A stretch of 46,366 nucleotides of DNA. It comes from Chloroflexota bacterium (GTDB taxonomy: Bacteria > Chloroflexota > Anaerolineae > Aggregatilineales > Phototrophicaceae). Below, piece after piece: positions 9,085 to 17,035 of this stretch (position 1 is the stretch's first letter; each line of letters starts with the position of its first letter). A program made the translations under genes and the position numbers. Location: contig JAPOOU010000065.1 in the NCBI GenBank assembly GCA_026713245.1, positions 1 to 46,366 of the forward strand. Reading direction: 5' to 3'. The notes under the pieces were generated by a model, which worked only from the letters and a program-made list of their open reading frames with translations, ran no database searches and was not told the DNA's origin.

Positions 9085-9321
9085 TCAGGGCAAACGAGAC
9101 AGGATTTCGTCTAACTTCAAATTCTCCAAGTATGTCAGTATGATTATCATGACTGTCGCTACTGCGAGAATAAATCTCTGTAAGCGCTTTTCTACTTGTT
9201 CAACATCCGCTTTAGTAGCAAGATGTTGATATGCGCCTTTTAACTCGGCGACGTTTGCGGCATTGTCGTCCCCTCTGTCCTCTATGCGGTCAAGCCGGCT
9301 GTTTATCGCGTCGGATGCCAT
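9085..9321 (-). CDS. Small coiled-coil protein with C-terminal membrane helix
   Basis: About 78 residues from ATG 9321, chosen because AAAGGA lies about 9 bases upstream; a TTG at 9339 is a weaker alternative. The first ~50 residues are charged and heptad-like (RLDRIEDRGDDNAANVAELKG, then KADVEQVEKRLQR), predicting a coiled coil. A single hydrophobic helix (FILAVATVMIIILTYL) and a short tail follow. The layout resembles the small XhlA-like/DUF1640-like membrane coiled coils, but I cannot assign a family. It is convergent with metY. Confidence 0.6.
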   Translation of the reverse strand: MASDAINSRLDRIEDRGDDNAANVAELKGAYQHLATKADVEQVEKRLQRFILAVATVMIIILTYLENLKLDEILSRLP

Positions 9322-9440
9322 TACGTCTCGTCCTTTCAAGCCCTCTTAAGTGTAGCATATTGGAGTGCGTTTAGAAATATCCCAATGCGGGGGCATTTCA
9401 GATTATTGGCGCTTGTCCAGTTCAAAAGCATGATTCACCA

Positions 9441-9535
9441 CAGCCGCTCGGCGGCAACGAGAAAGCCTGCCGCGCTCACACAAAATAATAAGCCTTCTCG
9501 TCGCATGAGCGACGTGGTTTATTAAAAAGAGGCGC
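9441..9535 (+). repeat. Dispersed repeat R1, copy A
   Basis: Core features: AGCCGCTCGGCGGC at the left end, CCGCGCTCACACAAAAT in the middle, and the hairpin CTCGTCGCATGAGCGACG at right, then GTTTATTAAA. It aligns along its whole length with the copies at 16747, 31023 (inverted) and 32691. It contains no credible gene. Confidence 0.85.
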
Positions 9536-9552
9536 AGAGGGCACAGAGAAAA
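9526..9552 (+). repeat. CTCTGTG-type tract (inverted)
   Basis: GAGGCGCAGAGGGCACAGAG is the complement of the CTCTGTGCCTCTG tracts at 17003-17030 and 31158-31187. All three lie beside R1/R2 repeats, so the tract travels with, or is tolerated in, the same intergenic niches. Confidence 0.55.
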
Positions 9553-9569
9553 CACGATATCTGACATTC

Positions 9570-9593
9570 GTAGGGGCGACTCTTGGGTCGCCC
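9570..9593 (+). repeat. Single R2-type hairpin
   Basis: GTAGGGGCGAC-tcttgg-GTCGCCC: one arm of the twin-hairpin R2 family, with the constant GTAGGGGCG outer arm. It stands 35 bases from R1 copy A and just beyond the stop codon of the next minus-strand gene, where it could act as a terminator. Confidence 0.7.
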
Positions 9594-9605
9594 GAAAAAC
9601 ACCCC

Positions 9606-10034
9606 TCATCCCGTCTTGTCAGCAACATACTTCAAATCACGCAGCCCCAAGTCTAGCAGCGCGCGCTTGACCCGCGCCACGTCCGCCGAGTCTCTGGCGT
9701 CATAGGTTCGCGCGCATAGCAAGCGCTCGTCCGGATCGGCTTGCCCCGCTGCCGGGCGCGTCGACACCTTCGATTTATAACCCAGGTTTCCCGCGACCGT
9801 GGCTCGTTTCACCATCTCCCATACCGTGTCGATCGTCGCGACAGTCAGCCGCGCGCGCCATTCGCCAGCATGGGCCGTCGGCGCCGGATTATCGCCCGTC
9901 CCGCGTTTTGCCTCGATCCAGTAAACCGACGCGTAATCGGACGGGCGCGCCTCCGCGTCGTGCATCATGCGCGCGCGCTGGACCATCTCTATCAAGTCGA
10001 TATCCACTTGGTTTTGTCCCTTGTCATCGGCCAT
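9606..10034 (-). CDS. Bles03/DUF1917-like putative phosphothreonine lyase-domain protein
   Basis: 142 residues. The segments SVYWIEAKRGTG, EWRARL, DTVWEMVKRATVAGNLGYKSKVST and VKRALLDLGLRDLKYVADKTG follow the order seen in the Bles03/DUF1917 family, which is related by fold to phosphothreonine lyases and is widespread but poorly characterised. No signal peptide or membrane segment is present, so it is cytoplasmic. It stands alone on its strand between repeats and a divergent dehydrogenase gene. The family assignment comes from motif memory and is moderate; the biochemical role is unknown. Confidence 0.55.
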   Translation of the reverse strand: MADDKGQNQVDIDLIEMVQRARMMHDAEARPSDYASVYWIEAKRGTGDNPAPTAHAGEWRARLTVATIDTVWEMVKRATVAGNLGYKSKVSTRPAAGQADPDERLLCARTYDARDSADVARVKRALLDLGLRDLKYVADKTG

Positions 10035-10192
10035 TGAATCCGCTCCAGAAGTATCAGTCCAAGCCAGCTTAGCAAATCGGTGTCAAAACTGCCATTGCCC
10101 GCGCATAATCGGACTTGCTATCTAAGGTATGTTTTCACGATGTGATTTTTGGTATGCTGATGGCGTTTGTAGATAGTCGGATACACGTTGCC

Positions 10193-11329
10193 ATGCTTGC
10201 TGAAAACCGTCGGCTTTTGCTCAGCGCGCTACTGCCGCTGCTGCTATTGTGCGCCTACAGCACAAGCGTCGCAGATGACAGCTTTATCAGTGCCGAAGGA
10301 CTTCGCTATCGCGTCGAGCGCTTCATGCTGGCGGACTTCCCGGTTGGCCTGGTGTTCACGCCCGACGGAGCATTGCTCTACACGGAAAAATCGACCGGCA
10401 ATGTCCGGCTTGTCGACCCCGACGGGCTGCGGCAACGCGCGCCGATACTGAGTCTGGCGGTCAGTGCCCTGCAAGAACGGGGTATGCAGAATATCACGCT
10501 TGATCCCGATTTCGAAAACAATGGACATGTTTGGGTCTTCTACACAGCCGCCGGCACCGCCAAAGCATATCCGGCCAACAAGGTGCTGCGATTCCGCCTG
10601 GAAGAGGGGCGAGCCTACGACCAAACCGAAATGTTCGCCGTGCCAATCGACAGCGGTTTTCTGGTGCACAATGGCGGCGGACTGCAATTTGATGAGGACG
10701 GTTTCCTATACATCGGCATCGGCGACTATGGCGACGCCAGCCGTCCACAGGACCTGACTATTCCGCATGGCAAAATCCATCGCTTTGCCGTCAGCGGCGA
10801 CCGCCTGACAGTGCCGGACGACAATCCCATCGCGGACAGCAGCATCTTCGCTTACGGATTGCGCAACCCCTTCGACTACGCCTTCGATCCGCTTAGCGGG
10901 CGCCTCTTCGCCACCGAAAACGGCGACAATTGCGATGACGAAATCAATCTCATCTTGCCGGGCTACAATTACGGTTATCGCCAAGAATACCAGTGTGTGG
11001 GCAGACAATATATCGCTGGCTTGGGCAAGTACTTGCCGCCGCTTGCGAGCTACACGCCGACCATCGCGCCGGTTGGCATCGTCTTCTATCAAGGCGACGC
11101 CTTTCCGCGCTGGCGCAACGATCTGTTCTTTTGCAGTTGGAACGACGGCCAACTGCATCATTTGCGCTTGAGCGAGAGCCGCAACCGCATTCTATTTGAT
11201 CGGCCGCTGGAGTTGGGAGCGGTCAATTGTCGCATCGACATCACGGTCAGTCCCGACGGCGCCATCTATTTTGGCACCATCGACGACGAAGGCGGCGCCA
11301 TCTACCGGCTGGTTCCAGCCGCGGACTAG
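10193..11329 (+). CDS. Glucose/sorbosone dehydrogenase-like secreted beta-propeller
   Basis: About 378 residues from ATG 10193, chosen because it begins a proper signal peptide (MLAENRRLLLSALLPLLLL); earlier in-frame starts at 10115 add only a poor leader. The mature protein matches the GSDH/YliI-type PQQ-dependent aldose dehydrogenases: GLVFTPDGALLYTEK, QNITLDPDFENNGHVWVFY, HNGGGLQFDEDGFLYIGIGDYGD (Ca/PQQ region) and FAYGLRNPFDYAFDP. It would oxidise sugars outside the membrane if PQQ is available; several relatives lack activity. A Cys in the leader does not form a clear lipobox. The stop overlaps the convergent pcm stop by sharing CTAG. Confidence 0.85.
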   Translation: MLAENRRLLLSALLPLLLLCAYSTSVADDSFISAEGLRYRVERFMLADFPVGLVFTPDGALLYTEKSTGNVRLVDPDGLRQRAPILSLAVSALQERGMQNITLDPDFENNGHVWVFYTAAGTAKAYPANKVLRFRLEEGRAYDQTEMFAVPIDSGFLVHNGGGLQFDEDGFLYIGIGDYGDASRPQDLTIPHGKIHRFAVSGDRLTVPDDNPIADSSIFAYGLRNPFDYAFDPLSGRLFATENGDNCDDEINLILPGYNYGYRQEYQCVGRQYIAGLGKYLPPLASYTPTIAPVGIVFYQGDAFPRWRNDLFFCSWNDGQLHHLRLSESRNRILFDRPLELGAVNCRIDITVSPDGAIYFGTIDDEGGAIYRLVPAAD

Positions 11330-12012
11330 AGCAGGTCGACGTCCTCGTTCAGGCCGTCGCTGAACCCATAACGACCGATCAGAGGCACAAAGCGGCAACG
11401 CAGCAGCGTTCGCGTGCTGTAGCGTTCTCCTTGCCGCGAGATTAACTTAAGTTCCTGTAACTGATGATCGCCCACCGGCAGTATCATGCGCCCGTCGCGG
11501 GCGGCGAGCTGTGTGCAGAGCACCGAAGGCAACTTGGGAACGGCCGCCGTGACAATAATGCGGTCGAAGCGCGCCTGGTCGGGCAAGCCCTGGCTGCCGT
11601 CGCCGACGTGAATGTCGATGTTGTTGTACCCCAGCTCGCTAAGGCGTTGGCCCGCCAGCCCGGCCAGGCGACTGTAACGCTCAATACTGTAAACGTATTT
11701 GGTAAGATGGCACAAGATGGCTGTCTGATAACCGGAACCCGTGCCGATCTCAAGCACCGTGTGTTCAGCCTTCAGACGCAGCCGCTCCGACATAAAGGCC
11801 ACAATGTAAGGCTGGGAGATCGTTTGCCCTTCCCCGATGGGCAGGGGCCGATCCTCATAAGCCTTCGCCTTGAATTCCTCGGTGAGAAAATGATGGCGCG
11901 GCATGTCGCGCATGGTATCCAGCACACGACGGTCGTTTATACCTCGCTTCACCAGTTGCGTGTCCACCATGCGGGACCGCATACGCGCGTACTCGCGTGA
12001 AGTTGGCATCAA
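11326..12012 (-). CDS. pcm: Protein-L-isoaspartate O-methyltransferase
   Basis: 228 residues, standard length. This cytosolic enzyme methylates L-isoaspartyl residues of aged proteins using SAM, starting their repair. Visible motifs: RMVDTQLVKRGINDRRVLDTM and MPRHHFL at the N-terminus, EDRPLPIGEGQTISQPYIV (substrate loop), and SAM motif I VLEIGTGSGYQTA. IIVTAAVPKLP also fits the family. It starts with MMPTS; either Met could be used. It is convergent with the dehydrogenase gene and stands alone. Confidence 0.95.
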   Translation of the reverse strand: MMPTSREYARMRSRMVDTQLVKRGINDRRVLDTMRDMPRHHFLTEEFKAKAYEDRPLPIGEGQTISQPYIVAFMSERLRLKAEHTVLEIGTGSGYQTAILCHLTKYVYSIERYSRLAGLAGQRLSELGYNNIDIHVGDGSQGLPDQARFDRIIVTAAVPKLPSVLCTQLAARDGRMILPVGDHQLQELKLISRQGERYSTRTLLRCRFVPLIGRYGFSDGLNEDVDLL

Positions 12013-12316
12013 GGCATCCGTCCGCCCGAATTTGCATTCAACCTAAAGCTAACATATAGGTAAATCGCGGGCAACTCACTTATAACCTGGAAATGTTAAA
12101 TTGCGGCTAAAGAACGACATCCGCGCCGCAAAAGCGCGGACTACAGCCCGAATCAGGCTAGCCGCATAGCGCAAGTCTGCTAGAGTATGCCCTAACCAGT
12201 CGGTTTGTGACCGTCGCTTGCCAGTGCCAGCCTCACGGCGTCAACGAATAGGTTTAGCCACGGTCCCTCACAATAACAAGCCCACTCCTGGCGTGAGCAA
12301 GGAGGTTTCTACAAAA
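12013..12316 (+). other. 304-base gap with one short hairpin
   Basis: Divergent region between pcm and the MFS gene. TCCGCGC-cgcaaaa-GCGCGGA (12120-12140) followed by CTACAGCCCG forms a 7-bp hairpin that looks like another dispersed-repeat type. No gene is credible here; promoters for both flanking genes are expected but I cannot place them with confidence. Confidence 0.4.
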
Positions 12317-13648
12317 GTGAACCGTGAGCCAACCGGGCTTGATATGCGGCGGGTCACTCCCATCTTCTTGATGGTATTCGTCGACATGCTGGGCTTGACC
12401 ATTGTCTTGCCGCTCTTGCACCTTTACGCGGCGGCTTACGGAGCGGGACCGCTCGAGGTGGGGATTGTGGTGGCGGCGTTCCCGCTGGCGCAGTTGATTG
12501 GCGTTCCCATGATGGGCGCCCTTTCCGATCGCTACGGCAGGCGTCCCTTGCTGCTGATCAGCCAGGTTACAACCTGCATCAGTTTCATCATGCTGGGCTT
12601 GGCAGATTCATTGACCTTGATCATCATTTCACGGTTATTTGATGGTTTGTTCGGCGCCAATATCGCCACTGCCCAAGCCGCCCTGTCCGATATCACCGAC
12701 GCTTCCAACCGAGCGCGCGGATTGGGCATTACCGGCGCTGCCTTTGGTTTGGGTTTCATCTTCGGTCCTGCCATCGCGATACTCAGCTTTGAACTGACCG
12801 ACTCGCTCGCCGTGCCCGCCTTCACAGCTGCCCTCTATTCCTTCCTGTCGATTCTTGTCACAACTTTCATGTTCAAGGAAACGCATCCGCCGGAGCGGCG
12901 CGGCGGGGCTTCCGGCGGCGGCATATCTCCCGTGACTCTCTTTCGCTATCTGGCACGACCGTTCGTGGGTGTATTTCTCCTGCTGATGTTCGCGCAGCAG
13001 TTCATTTTCTTCGGATTCGAGAGCTTGCTCGGCCTCTTCACGTTGACGCGCCTGGGTTTCCTAGGTGCTGGCAACGCCGCCCTGTTTCTATTCGTCGGCG
13101 TCATCCTGGTGCTGGTGCAGATGCGCGCCATCGGACCCTGGAGCAGCAGATTCGGCGAAAGGCGCCTGGTGATGGCCGCGCTCCTCCTGCTGGCGCTTGG
13201 GCTGCTGCTGGCCGCCGCGACGCCGGAGCAGCCGCATCCGTTTTACGTGCGAGAACTGGTCGCGCGCGATCTTATGGCCCAGGCGCCGACGCGGACTCAA
13301 GCCATGATCGGCGACCTGCGCCTTCAGTTGCCGGCCAACGGAAACAATGGCCTGGCCGGCGTGCTCTGGCTGGCGCTGGCCTTGGTCCCTATCTCTATTG
13401 GCGCTGCGCTCATCCGTCCCGCGCTGAACAGCTTGATTACGCGATCGGTGGGCGAAAACGAATACGGGAGCGCGCTCGGCATCAGTTCGGCATTTGTCAG
13501 CGCGGCCAACGCAAGCGCGCCTCTGCTAGCCGGATTCGCGTTTCAGCAATTGGGATCGAGCGCGCCCTTCGCAATTGGCGGCGCGCTGATGGCGGCGCTC
13601 TGCGTTTTCAGCTTGTCAATTCAACAACGGGCTTCACGCCGCGACTGA
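12317..13648 (+). CDS. MFS transporter, TetA-like drug/metabolite exporter
   Basis: About 443 residues from GTG 12317, which is preceded by AAGGAGG at 12 bases; ATG 12344 is the alternative. Helix 1 (IFLMVFVDMLGLTIVLPLL) and the loop 2-3 signature GALSDRYGRRPLLL (motif A) identify a drug:H+ antiporter-type MFS member. The N-terminal half is highly conserved in appearance. An unusual hydrophilic insert of about 50 residues (about bases 13205-13350) separates two helices of the C-terminal half and probably lies outside the membrane. The protein is probably an exporter; the substrate is unknown. The next gene is ~165 bases downstream. Confidence 0.88.
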   Translation: MNREPTGLDMRRVTPIFLMVFVDMLGLTIVLPLLHLYAAAYGAGPLEVGIVVAAFPLAQLIGVPMMGALSDRYGRRPLLLISQVTTCISFIMLGLADSLTLIIISRLFDGLFGANIATAQAALSDITDASNRARGLGITGAAFGLGFIFGPAIAILSFELTDSLAVPAFTAALYSFLSILVTTFMFKETHPPERRGGASGGGISPVTLFRYLARPFVGVFLLLMFAQQFIFFGFESLLGLFTLTRLGFLGAGNAALFLFVGVILVLVQMRAIGPWSSRFGERRLVMAALLLLALGLLLAAATPEQPHPFYVRELVARDLMAQAPTRTQAMIGDLRLQLPANGNNGLAGVLWLALALVPISIGAALIRPALNSLITRSVGENEYGSALGISSAFVSAANASAPLLAGFAFQQLGSSAPFAIGGALMAALCVFSLSIQQRASRRD

Positions 13649-13813
13649 CCTGCCGTTCAGCCAGCGAAATCCAGGGAAGACCCTGTGACTCGCCTCGTTT
13701 GTAGTCATCCGCATCACGCAGATCTTAAACAAGACGAACCATTTGTAAATCGTTTGAATGATTCTAATTGTGCTATGCTGTAGTCGCTTTCGCTCTTGAA
13801 TGGAGGAGACCAC

Positions 13814-14323
13814 ATGGAGATGGTAGATACCCTGTCGACAGGCGATATCGAGAACGCCACCTACAAGGAAGCCTGGGCTATCAGCGCCCGACCGCAGATC
13901 CAGGGCTTAATGGCTGGATCGCCGGATAACCACGTCGCGGCAATGACATTATTGATTCCCTGGATGGATCGGCTATATACGCTCGAATCGGGCGAATCCA
14001 GCAAGGGCAAGACCAGGCAGGTTGTAGCGCATTTTTTCCCGCAGATTGAAGGCTATGAATTGGGTCGTTTGACTGGATTCGTGATTGACCTCAAGCATAT
14101 TGGATACGCGGGGCAGAAGAGCGCGATTCTGGATTCAGTACAGACGATAAACTTAATGGGCAATGTCGAAGTCGCACATGATCAGCGATTTTCCACGCCA
14201 TATTCATTAATAAACGACATTCTGCTTATACACCCTTCGGCTTTTGTGGAGCATGTCAGTGGACAGATTGACAAGGCCTTTATAAACAGCGCCGCGGAGC
14301 CGCTCGGCGGCGAGGAATCGTAG
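13814..14323 (+). CDS. Unknown cytosolic protein, repeat-derived C-terminus
   Basis: 169 residues from ATG 13814, chosen for the strong SD GGAGGAG at ~7 bases; an earlier ATG at 13796 overlaps that SD. The protein is soluble, mixed alpha/beta in character, without signal peptide or membrane segment (for example MTLLIPWMDRLYTLESGES, VVAHFFPQIEGYELGRL). I do not recognise the family. Its last eight codons (EPLGGEES) coincide with the left end of an R1 repeat, so the natural C-terminus was replaced or extended by the repeat. It is convergent with rlmB, 8 bases from stop to stop. Confidence 0.7.
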   Translation: MEMVDTLSTGDIENATYKEAWAISARPQIQGLMAGSPDNHVAAMTLLIPWMDRLYTLESGESSKGKTRQVVAHFFPQIEGYELGRLTGFVIDLKHIGYAGQKSAILDSVQTINLMGNVEVAHDQRFSTPYSLINDILLIHPSAFVEHVSGQIDKAFINSAAEPLGGEES

Positions 14324-14340
14324 TGCCGCGCTCAGGCGTG
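14297..14340 (+). repeat. Dispersed repeat R1, partial copy D
   Basis: GAGCCGCTCGGCGGCGAGGA, then TGCCGCGCTCAGGCG, match the left half of R1. It spans the stop codon of the unknown gene and the stop-to-stop gap to rlmB. The GCCG-ctc-GGC hairpin could terminate transcription from both sides. Confidence 0.6.
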
Positions 14341-15093
14341 AACCCAGCCATTCCAGTCGCGGGCGCTCCAGGCGGAATATAGCGCGATGGCGCCGGCCGT
14401 CGCGACATTCAGGCTGCCCACCTGGCCGCGCATCGGCAGCGTCACCAAGAGGTCGCAAGTATCGCGCACCAGGCGGCGCAGACCTTCGCCTTCACTGCCC
14501 ATCACCAATCCCAGCGCCATGTTCAGGTCGGTCTTGTCCAGCGGCGGGATGTTATGTCCTACATCCAGCCCGACCAGCCAGATATCTTGTTCCTTCAGTT
14601 CCTTCATGGCGGAGACGAGATTGGTCACCTGCGCCACATTGATATGTTCGACCGCGCCTGATGAGGCGTTTACCACGGCGGGCGTCACCGCCACGCTGCG
14701 GCGCTCCTGGATCACGATGCCGTGCGCGCCGACAGCATCGCTGACGCGAATCAACGAGCCGACATTCTGCGGATCCTTGAGCAGATCAAGCAATAGGATG
14801 AAGGGCGCTTCGTTGCGGCGGGCGGCCGTTCCCAATATCTCTTCCACATCGCAATAGGGATAGGGCCCGACGCGCAAGACCAAGCCCTGGTGATTGCCGT
14901 TCCTTGCCAGGTCGTTGAGAATGCGTCGCTGCACGCGCTGGATCGGCAGATGCAGCTCTTCCGCCATGCTCATGGCGTCGCCGACCGGGCCGCGTTTTTC
15001 GGCGCGTTCATGGATCATCAGCGCGTCCAGCTTGCGCCGGCCCGCGCGCATCGCTTCGATTACCGCCCAATGCCCGTAAAGAAATTCAGGCAT
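14332..15093 (-). CDS. rlmB: 23S rRNA 2'-O-methyltransferase, TrmH/RlmB family
   Basis: 253 residues, the usual length. SpoU-type SAM methyltransferase; RlmB methylates the 2'-OH of G2251 in 23S rRNA. The N-terminal L30e-like substrate-binding part begins LYGHWAVIEAMRAGRRKLDAL. The SPOUT knot motifs are DLLKDPQNVGSLIRVSDAVG (motif 1), LVMGSEGEGLRRLVRDTCD (motif 2) and LPMRGQVGSLNVATAGAIAL (motif 3). It lies 34 bases downstream of cysS on the same strand, a common bacterial pairing, so the two are probably cotranscribed. Confidence 0.93.
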   Translation of the reverse strand: MPEFLYGHWAVIEAMRAGRRKLDALMIHERAEKRGPVGDAMSMAEELHLPIQRVQRRILNDLARNGNHQGLVLRVGPYPYCDVEEILGTAARRNEAPFILLLDLLKDPQNVGSLIRVSDAVGAHGIVIQERRSVAVTPAVVNASSGAVEHINVAQVTNLVSAMKELKEQDIWLVGLDVGHNIPPLDKTDLNMALGLVMGSEGEGLRRLVRDTCDLLVTLPMRGQVGSLNVATAGAIALYSAWSARDWNGWVHA

Positions 15094-15127
15094 CTCGACC
15101 GCCTCAATCTACTTGGCGCTTCTTCGC

Positions 15128-16591
15128 TCAGTTTAGCTTCCAGACTGTCCCATCGGCGCGATCTTCCAACACCACGCCCAAGCCGGCCAACTGATCACGA
15201 ATCTGATCGCTGCGCGCGAAGTCGCGATCGGCCCGCGCCCGCGCCCGCATATCGATCAAGATCTGAATCAAGCCCGCCTCCCGCTGTCCATCGCCACTTT
15301 CGCCACCTTCAATCGCAGGCACCAGACCAAGGACGCCGCCGCCAAGGGAAGCGTAAGCCTCGTCGATAGCCGCCAACGTATACAGGCCCAATTCAGTATC
15401 ACTGTTCAGCAAGGTATTCACTTCGCGCGTCAAGTCCTGCAGAACGGCAATGCCGCGCGGCGAGTTAAAGTCGTCATCCATGACCTTTGCAAATTCCGCT
15501 TTGGCGCGGTCTATCCGCTCGCAGAAAGCGCTGCCGGCATCATTTTCGCCTGCGCTGTTCATGCGTTGCCGCAGCAGACGCACGGCGTTCATCATGCGTT
15601 CCCAACCGGACTTGGCCGAAGCCAGGGCGTCCTCGCTATAGACTACCGGATTGCTGTAATGCGAGGTCAGAATAAAATAGCGCAATTCCTGGGGTCGGTA
15701 CCCCTTCAGCGCATCTTTGATCGTCACATAATTGCCCAGCGATTTGCTCATCTTGACTGGAATCCCTTCGTCGGGATCAAGCACGTTCAGGCTGCCGGTT
15801 AGCATCCAGTAATTGGCAAATGGCTGGTCATTGGCGCATTCGCTTTGGGCGATTTCGTTCTCGTTATGCGGGTAGATATTGTCGATGCCGCCGCCGTGAA
15901 TATCGAAATTAGCCCCCAAATACTTCTGCGCCATAGCCGAACACTCGATGTGCCAACCGGGAAAGCCGACGCCCCAGGGACTATTCCAGCGCAGGATGTG
16001 TTCCGGCTCGGCATTCTTCCAGAGCGCGAAATCAGCCGGATGCCGCTTGTCAGCCCCGACCAGTTCGCGCGATTCGTCTTGTTGCTCTTCCACGCGCCGG
16101 TTCGACAACTTGCCATAGTCCGCATCGCTTAGCACATCGAAATAGACGCTGCCGTTCGCGACATAAGCATTGCCGTTGGCGATCAGCGTCTCGATCATCT
16201 CAATCTGTTCCGGCACATGACCGCTGGCGCGCGGCGAAATATCCGGACGTCGAACACCCAGCGCGTCCATATCTTCAAAATAACTGCGCGTATAGGTCTC
16301 GACAATTTGCATCGGCTTGGCATTGAGCTGCGCCGCACGCACCAGGATTCTGTCTTCTTCGTTGGCGCGCAAATGACCGACATCGGTGATGTTCTGCACG
16401 TAGAGCAGGTCGAAGCCCCGATAACGCAGGTAACGCGCTACCACGTCAAAAGATACGTAGGTCTTGGCATGTCCCAAATGCGAATGCTCATAGACCGTGG
16501 GCCCGCAAACATACATGCCGACACGCCCGTCTTGCATAGGTTCAAATTGTTGTTTCTCGCGCCCAAGCACGTTGAAGATCTGCAAAGGCAT
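15128..16591 (-). CDS. cysS: Cysteinyl-tRNA synthetase
   Basis: About 487 residues from ATG 16591, chosen for the GGAGA SD just upstream and because CysRS normally begins with LQIFN..LGREKQ; the longer open frame upstream is translated R1 repeat and should not be annotated. The enzyme charges tRNA-Cys. The HIGH motif is SHLGH after CGPTVYEH (zinc Cys), the second zinc site is in ECSAMAQKYLG and GGGIDNIYPHNENEIAQSE, and the KMSKS motif is VKMSKSLGNYV. The C-terminal DALR-like helical part is present. Likely in an operon with rlmB. Confidence 0.97.
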   Translation of the reverse strand: MPLQIFNVLGREKQQFEPMQDGRVGMYVCGPTVYEHSHLGHAKTYVSFDVVARYLRYRGFDLLYVQNITDVGHLRANEEDRILVRAAQLNAKPMQIVETYTRSYFEDMDALGVRRPDISPRASGHVPEQIEMIETLIANGNAYVANGSVYFDVLSDADYGKLSNRRVEEQQDESRELVGADKRHPADFALWKNAEPEHILRWNSPWGVGFPGWHIECSAMAQKYLGANFDIHGGGIDNIYPHNENEIAQSECANDQPFANYWMLTGSLNVLDPDEGIPVKMSKSLGNYVTIKDALKGYRPQELRYFILTSHYSNPVVYSEDALASAKSGWERMMNAVRLLRQRMNSAGENDAGSAFCERIDRAKAEFAKVMDDDFNSPRGIAVLQDLTREVNTLLNSDTELGLYTLAAIDEAYASLGGGVLGLVPAIEGGESGDGQREAGLIQILIDMRARARADRDFARSDQIRDQLAGLGVVLEDRADGTVWKLN

Positions 16592-16746
16592 ATTCTCCAC
16601 TGTCCCTCTCATTTTGCGCCAAATTTTGTGAATCGTATTGTAACAGATTGTGGCGCGATGTGAACGAGAGCGCTTGCGCCAGATTTTTCTTACCTCCGAG
16701 GACACAGAAGCAAATGCAAGTAATTCGCGCAAGAAAGTGAGCCTTG

Positions 16747-16840
16747 TAGCCGCTCGGCGGCAGCGAAAAGGTCCCAGGAATGCCGCGCTCACGCAAAATC
16801 GTAAGCCGTCTCGTCGTATAAGCGACGCGGTTTACGTAAA
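16747..16840 (+). repeat. Dispersed repeat R1, copy B core
   Basis: GTAGCCGCTCGGCGGCAGCG at left, GGTCCCAGGAATGCCGCGCT in the middle, TCTCGTCGTATAAGCGACGC hairpin at right. The hairpin has diverged (CGTCGTATAAGCGACG) from the CGTCGCATGAGCGACG seen in copies A, F and H. Confidence 0.85.
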
Positions 16841-16841
16841 C

Positions 16842-16913
16842 AGGGGCGACCAATCTAGTCGCCCGCAGCCGCTGCGACTAGTGGTTTCGGGCGACATGGT
16901 ATGTCGCCCCTAC
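16842..16913 (+). repeat. R2 twin hairpin
   Basis: Two hairpins facing each other: GGGGCGAC-caatcta-GTCGCCC, a 24-base spacer, then GGGCGACAT-ggt-ATGTCGCCCCTAC. Same architecture as 20656-20729 and 36834-36907. Confidence 0.8.
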
Positions 16914-17002
16914 AGACATCGAGGCGACTATAGATGACAGTGTGGCGGGATTGTTGAAATAGGGGCAAAAAAGGTATGAGGCGGGTAGCCCTTGTTTTTT
17001 CC

Positions 17003-17030
17003 CCTCTGTGATCTCTGTGCCTCTGTGGTG
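17003..17030 (+). repeat. CTCTGTG tract
   Basis: CCTCTGTGATCTCTGTGCC followed by TCTGTGG: three near-direct CTCTGTG units immediately before the stop end of the GNAT gene on the other strand. Similar tracts lie at 9526 and 31158 near R1/R2 elements. Confidence 0.6.
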
Positions 17031-17035
17031 AAAAA

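Larger units (their letters stand above)
16683..16917 (+). repeat. Composite R1+R2 element (copy B)
   Basis: A ~235-base unit: a left flank (CAAGTAATTCGCGCAAGAAA then GTGAGCC), the full R1 core at 16747-16840, then the R2 twin hairpin at 16842-16913. The same three parts in the same order make up the inverted copy at 30931-31195, with roughly 80% identity by eye and near-identity in the final ~47 bases. No gene lies inside. It occupies most of the gap upstream of cysS, so it lies in or near that gene's promoter region. It looks like a non-autonomous mobile element, though terminal duplications were not obvious. Confidence 0.8.

Noticed and set aside
9026-9229. Plus-strand frame at 9026-9229
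   Set aside because: It is antisense to the coiled-coil gene, begins without an SD and has biased composition.
16592-16853. Frames of ~60-100 codons with conserved-looking peptides (RLTILRERGIPGTF type) in repeat copies
   Set aside because: They are translated R1 repeats, with similar peptides in each copy (9403-9609, 16542-16853, 30949-31203). Frame is not kept between copies and no SD precedes them.
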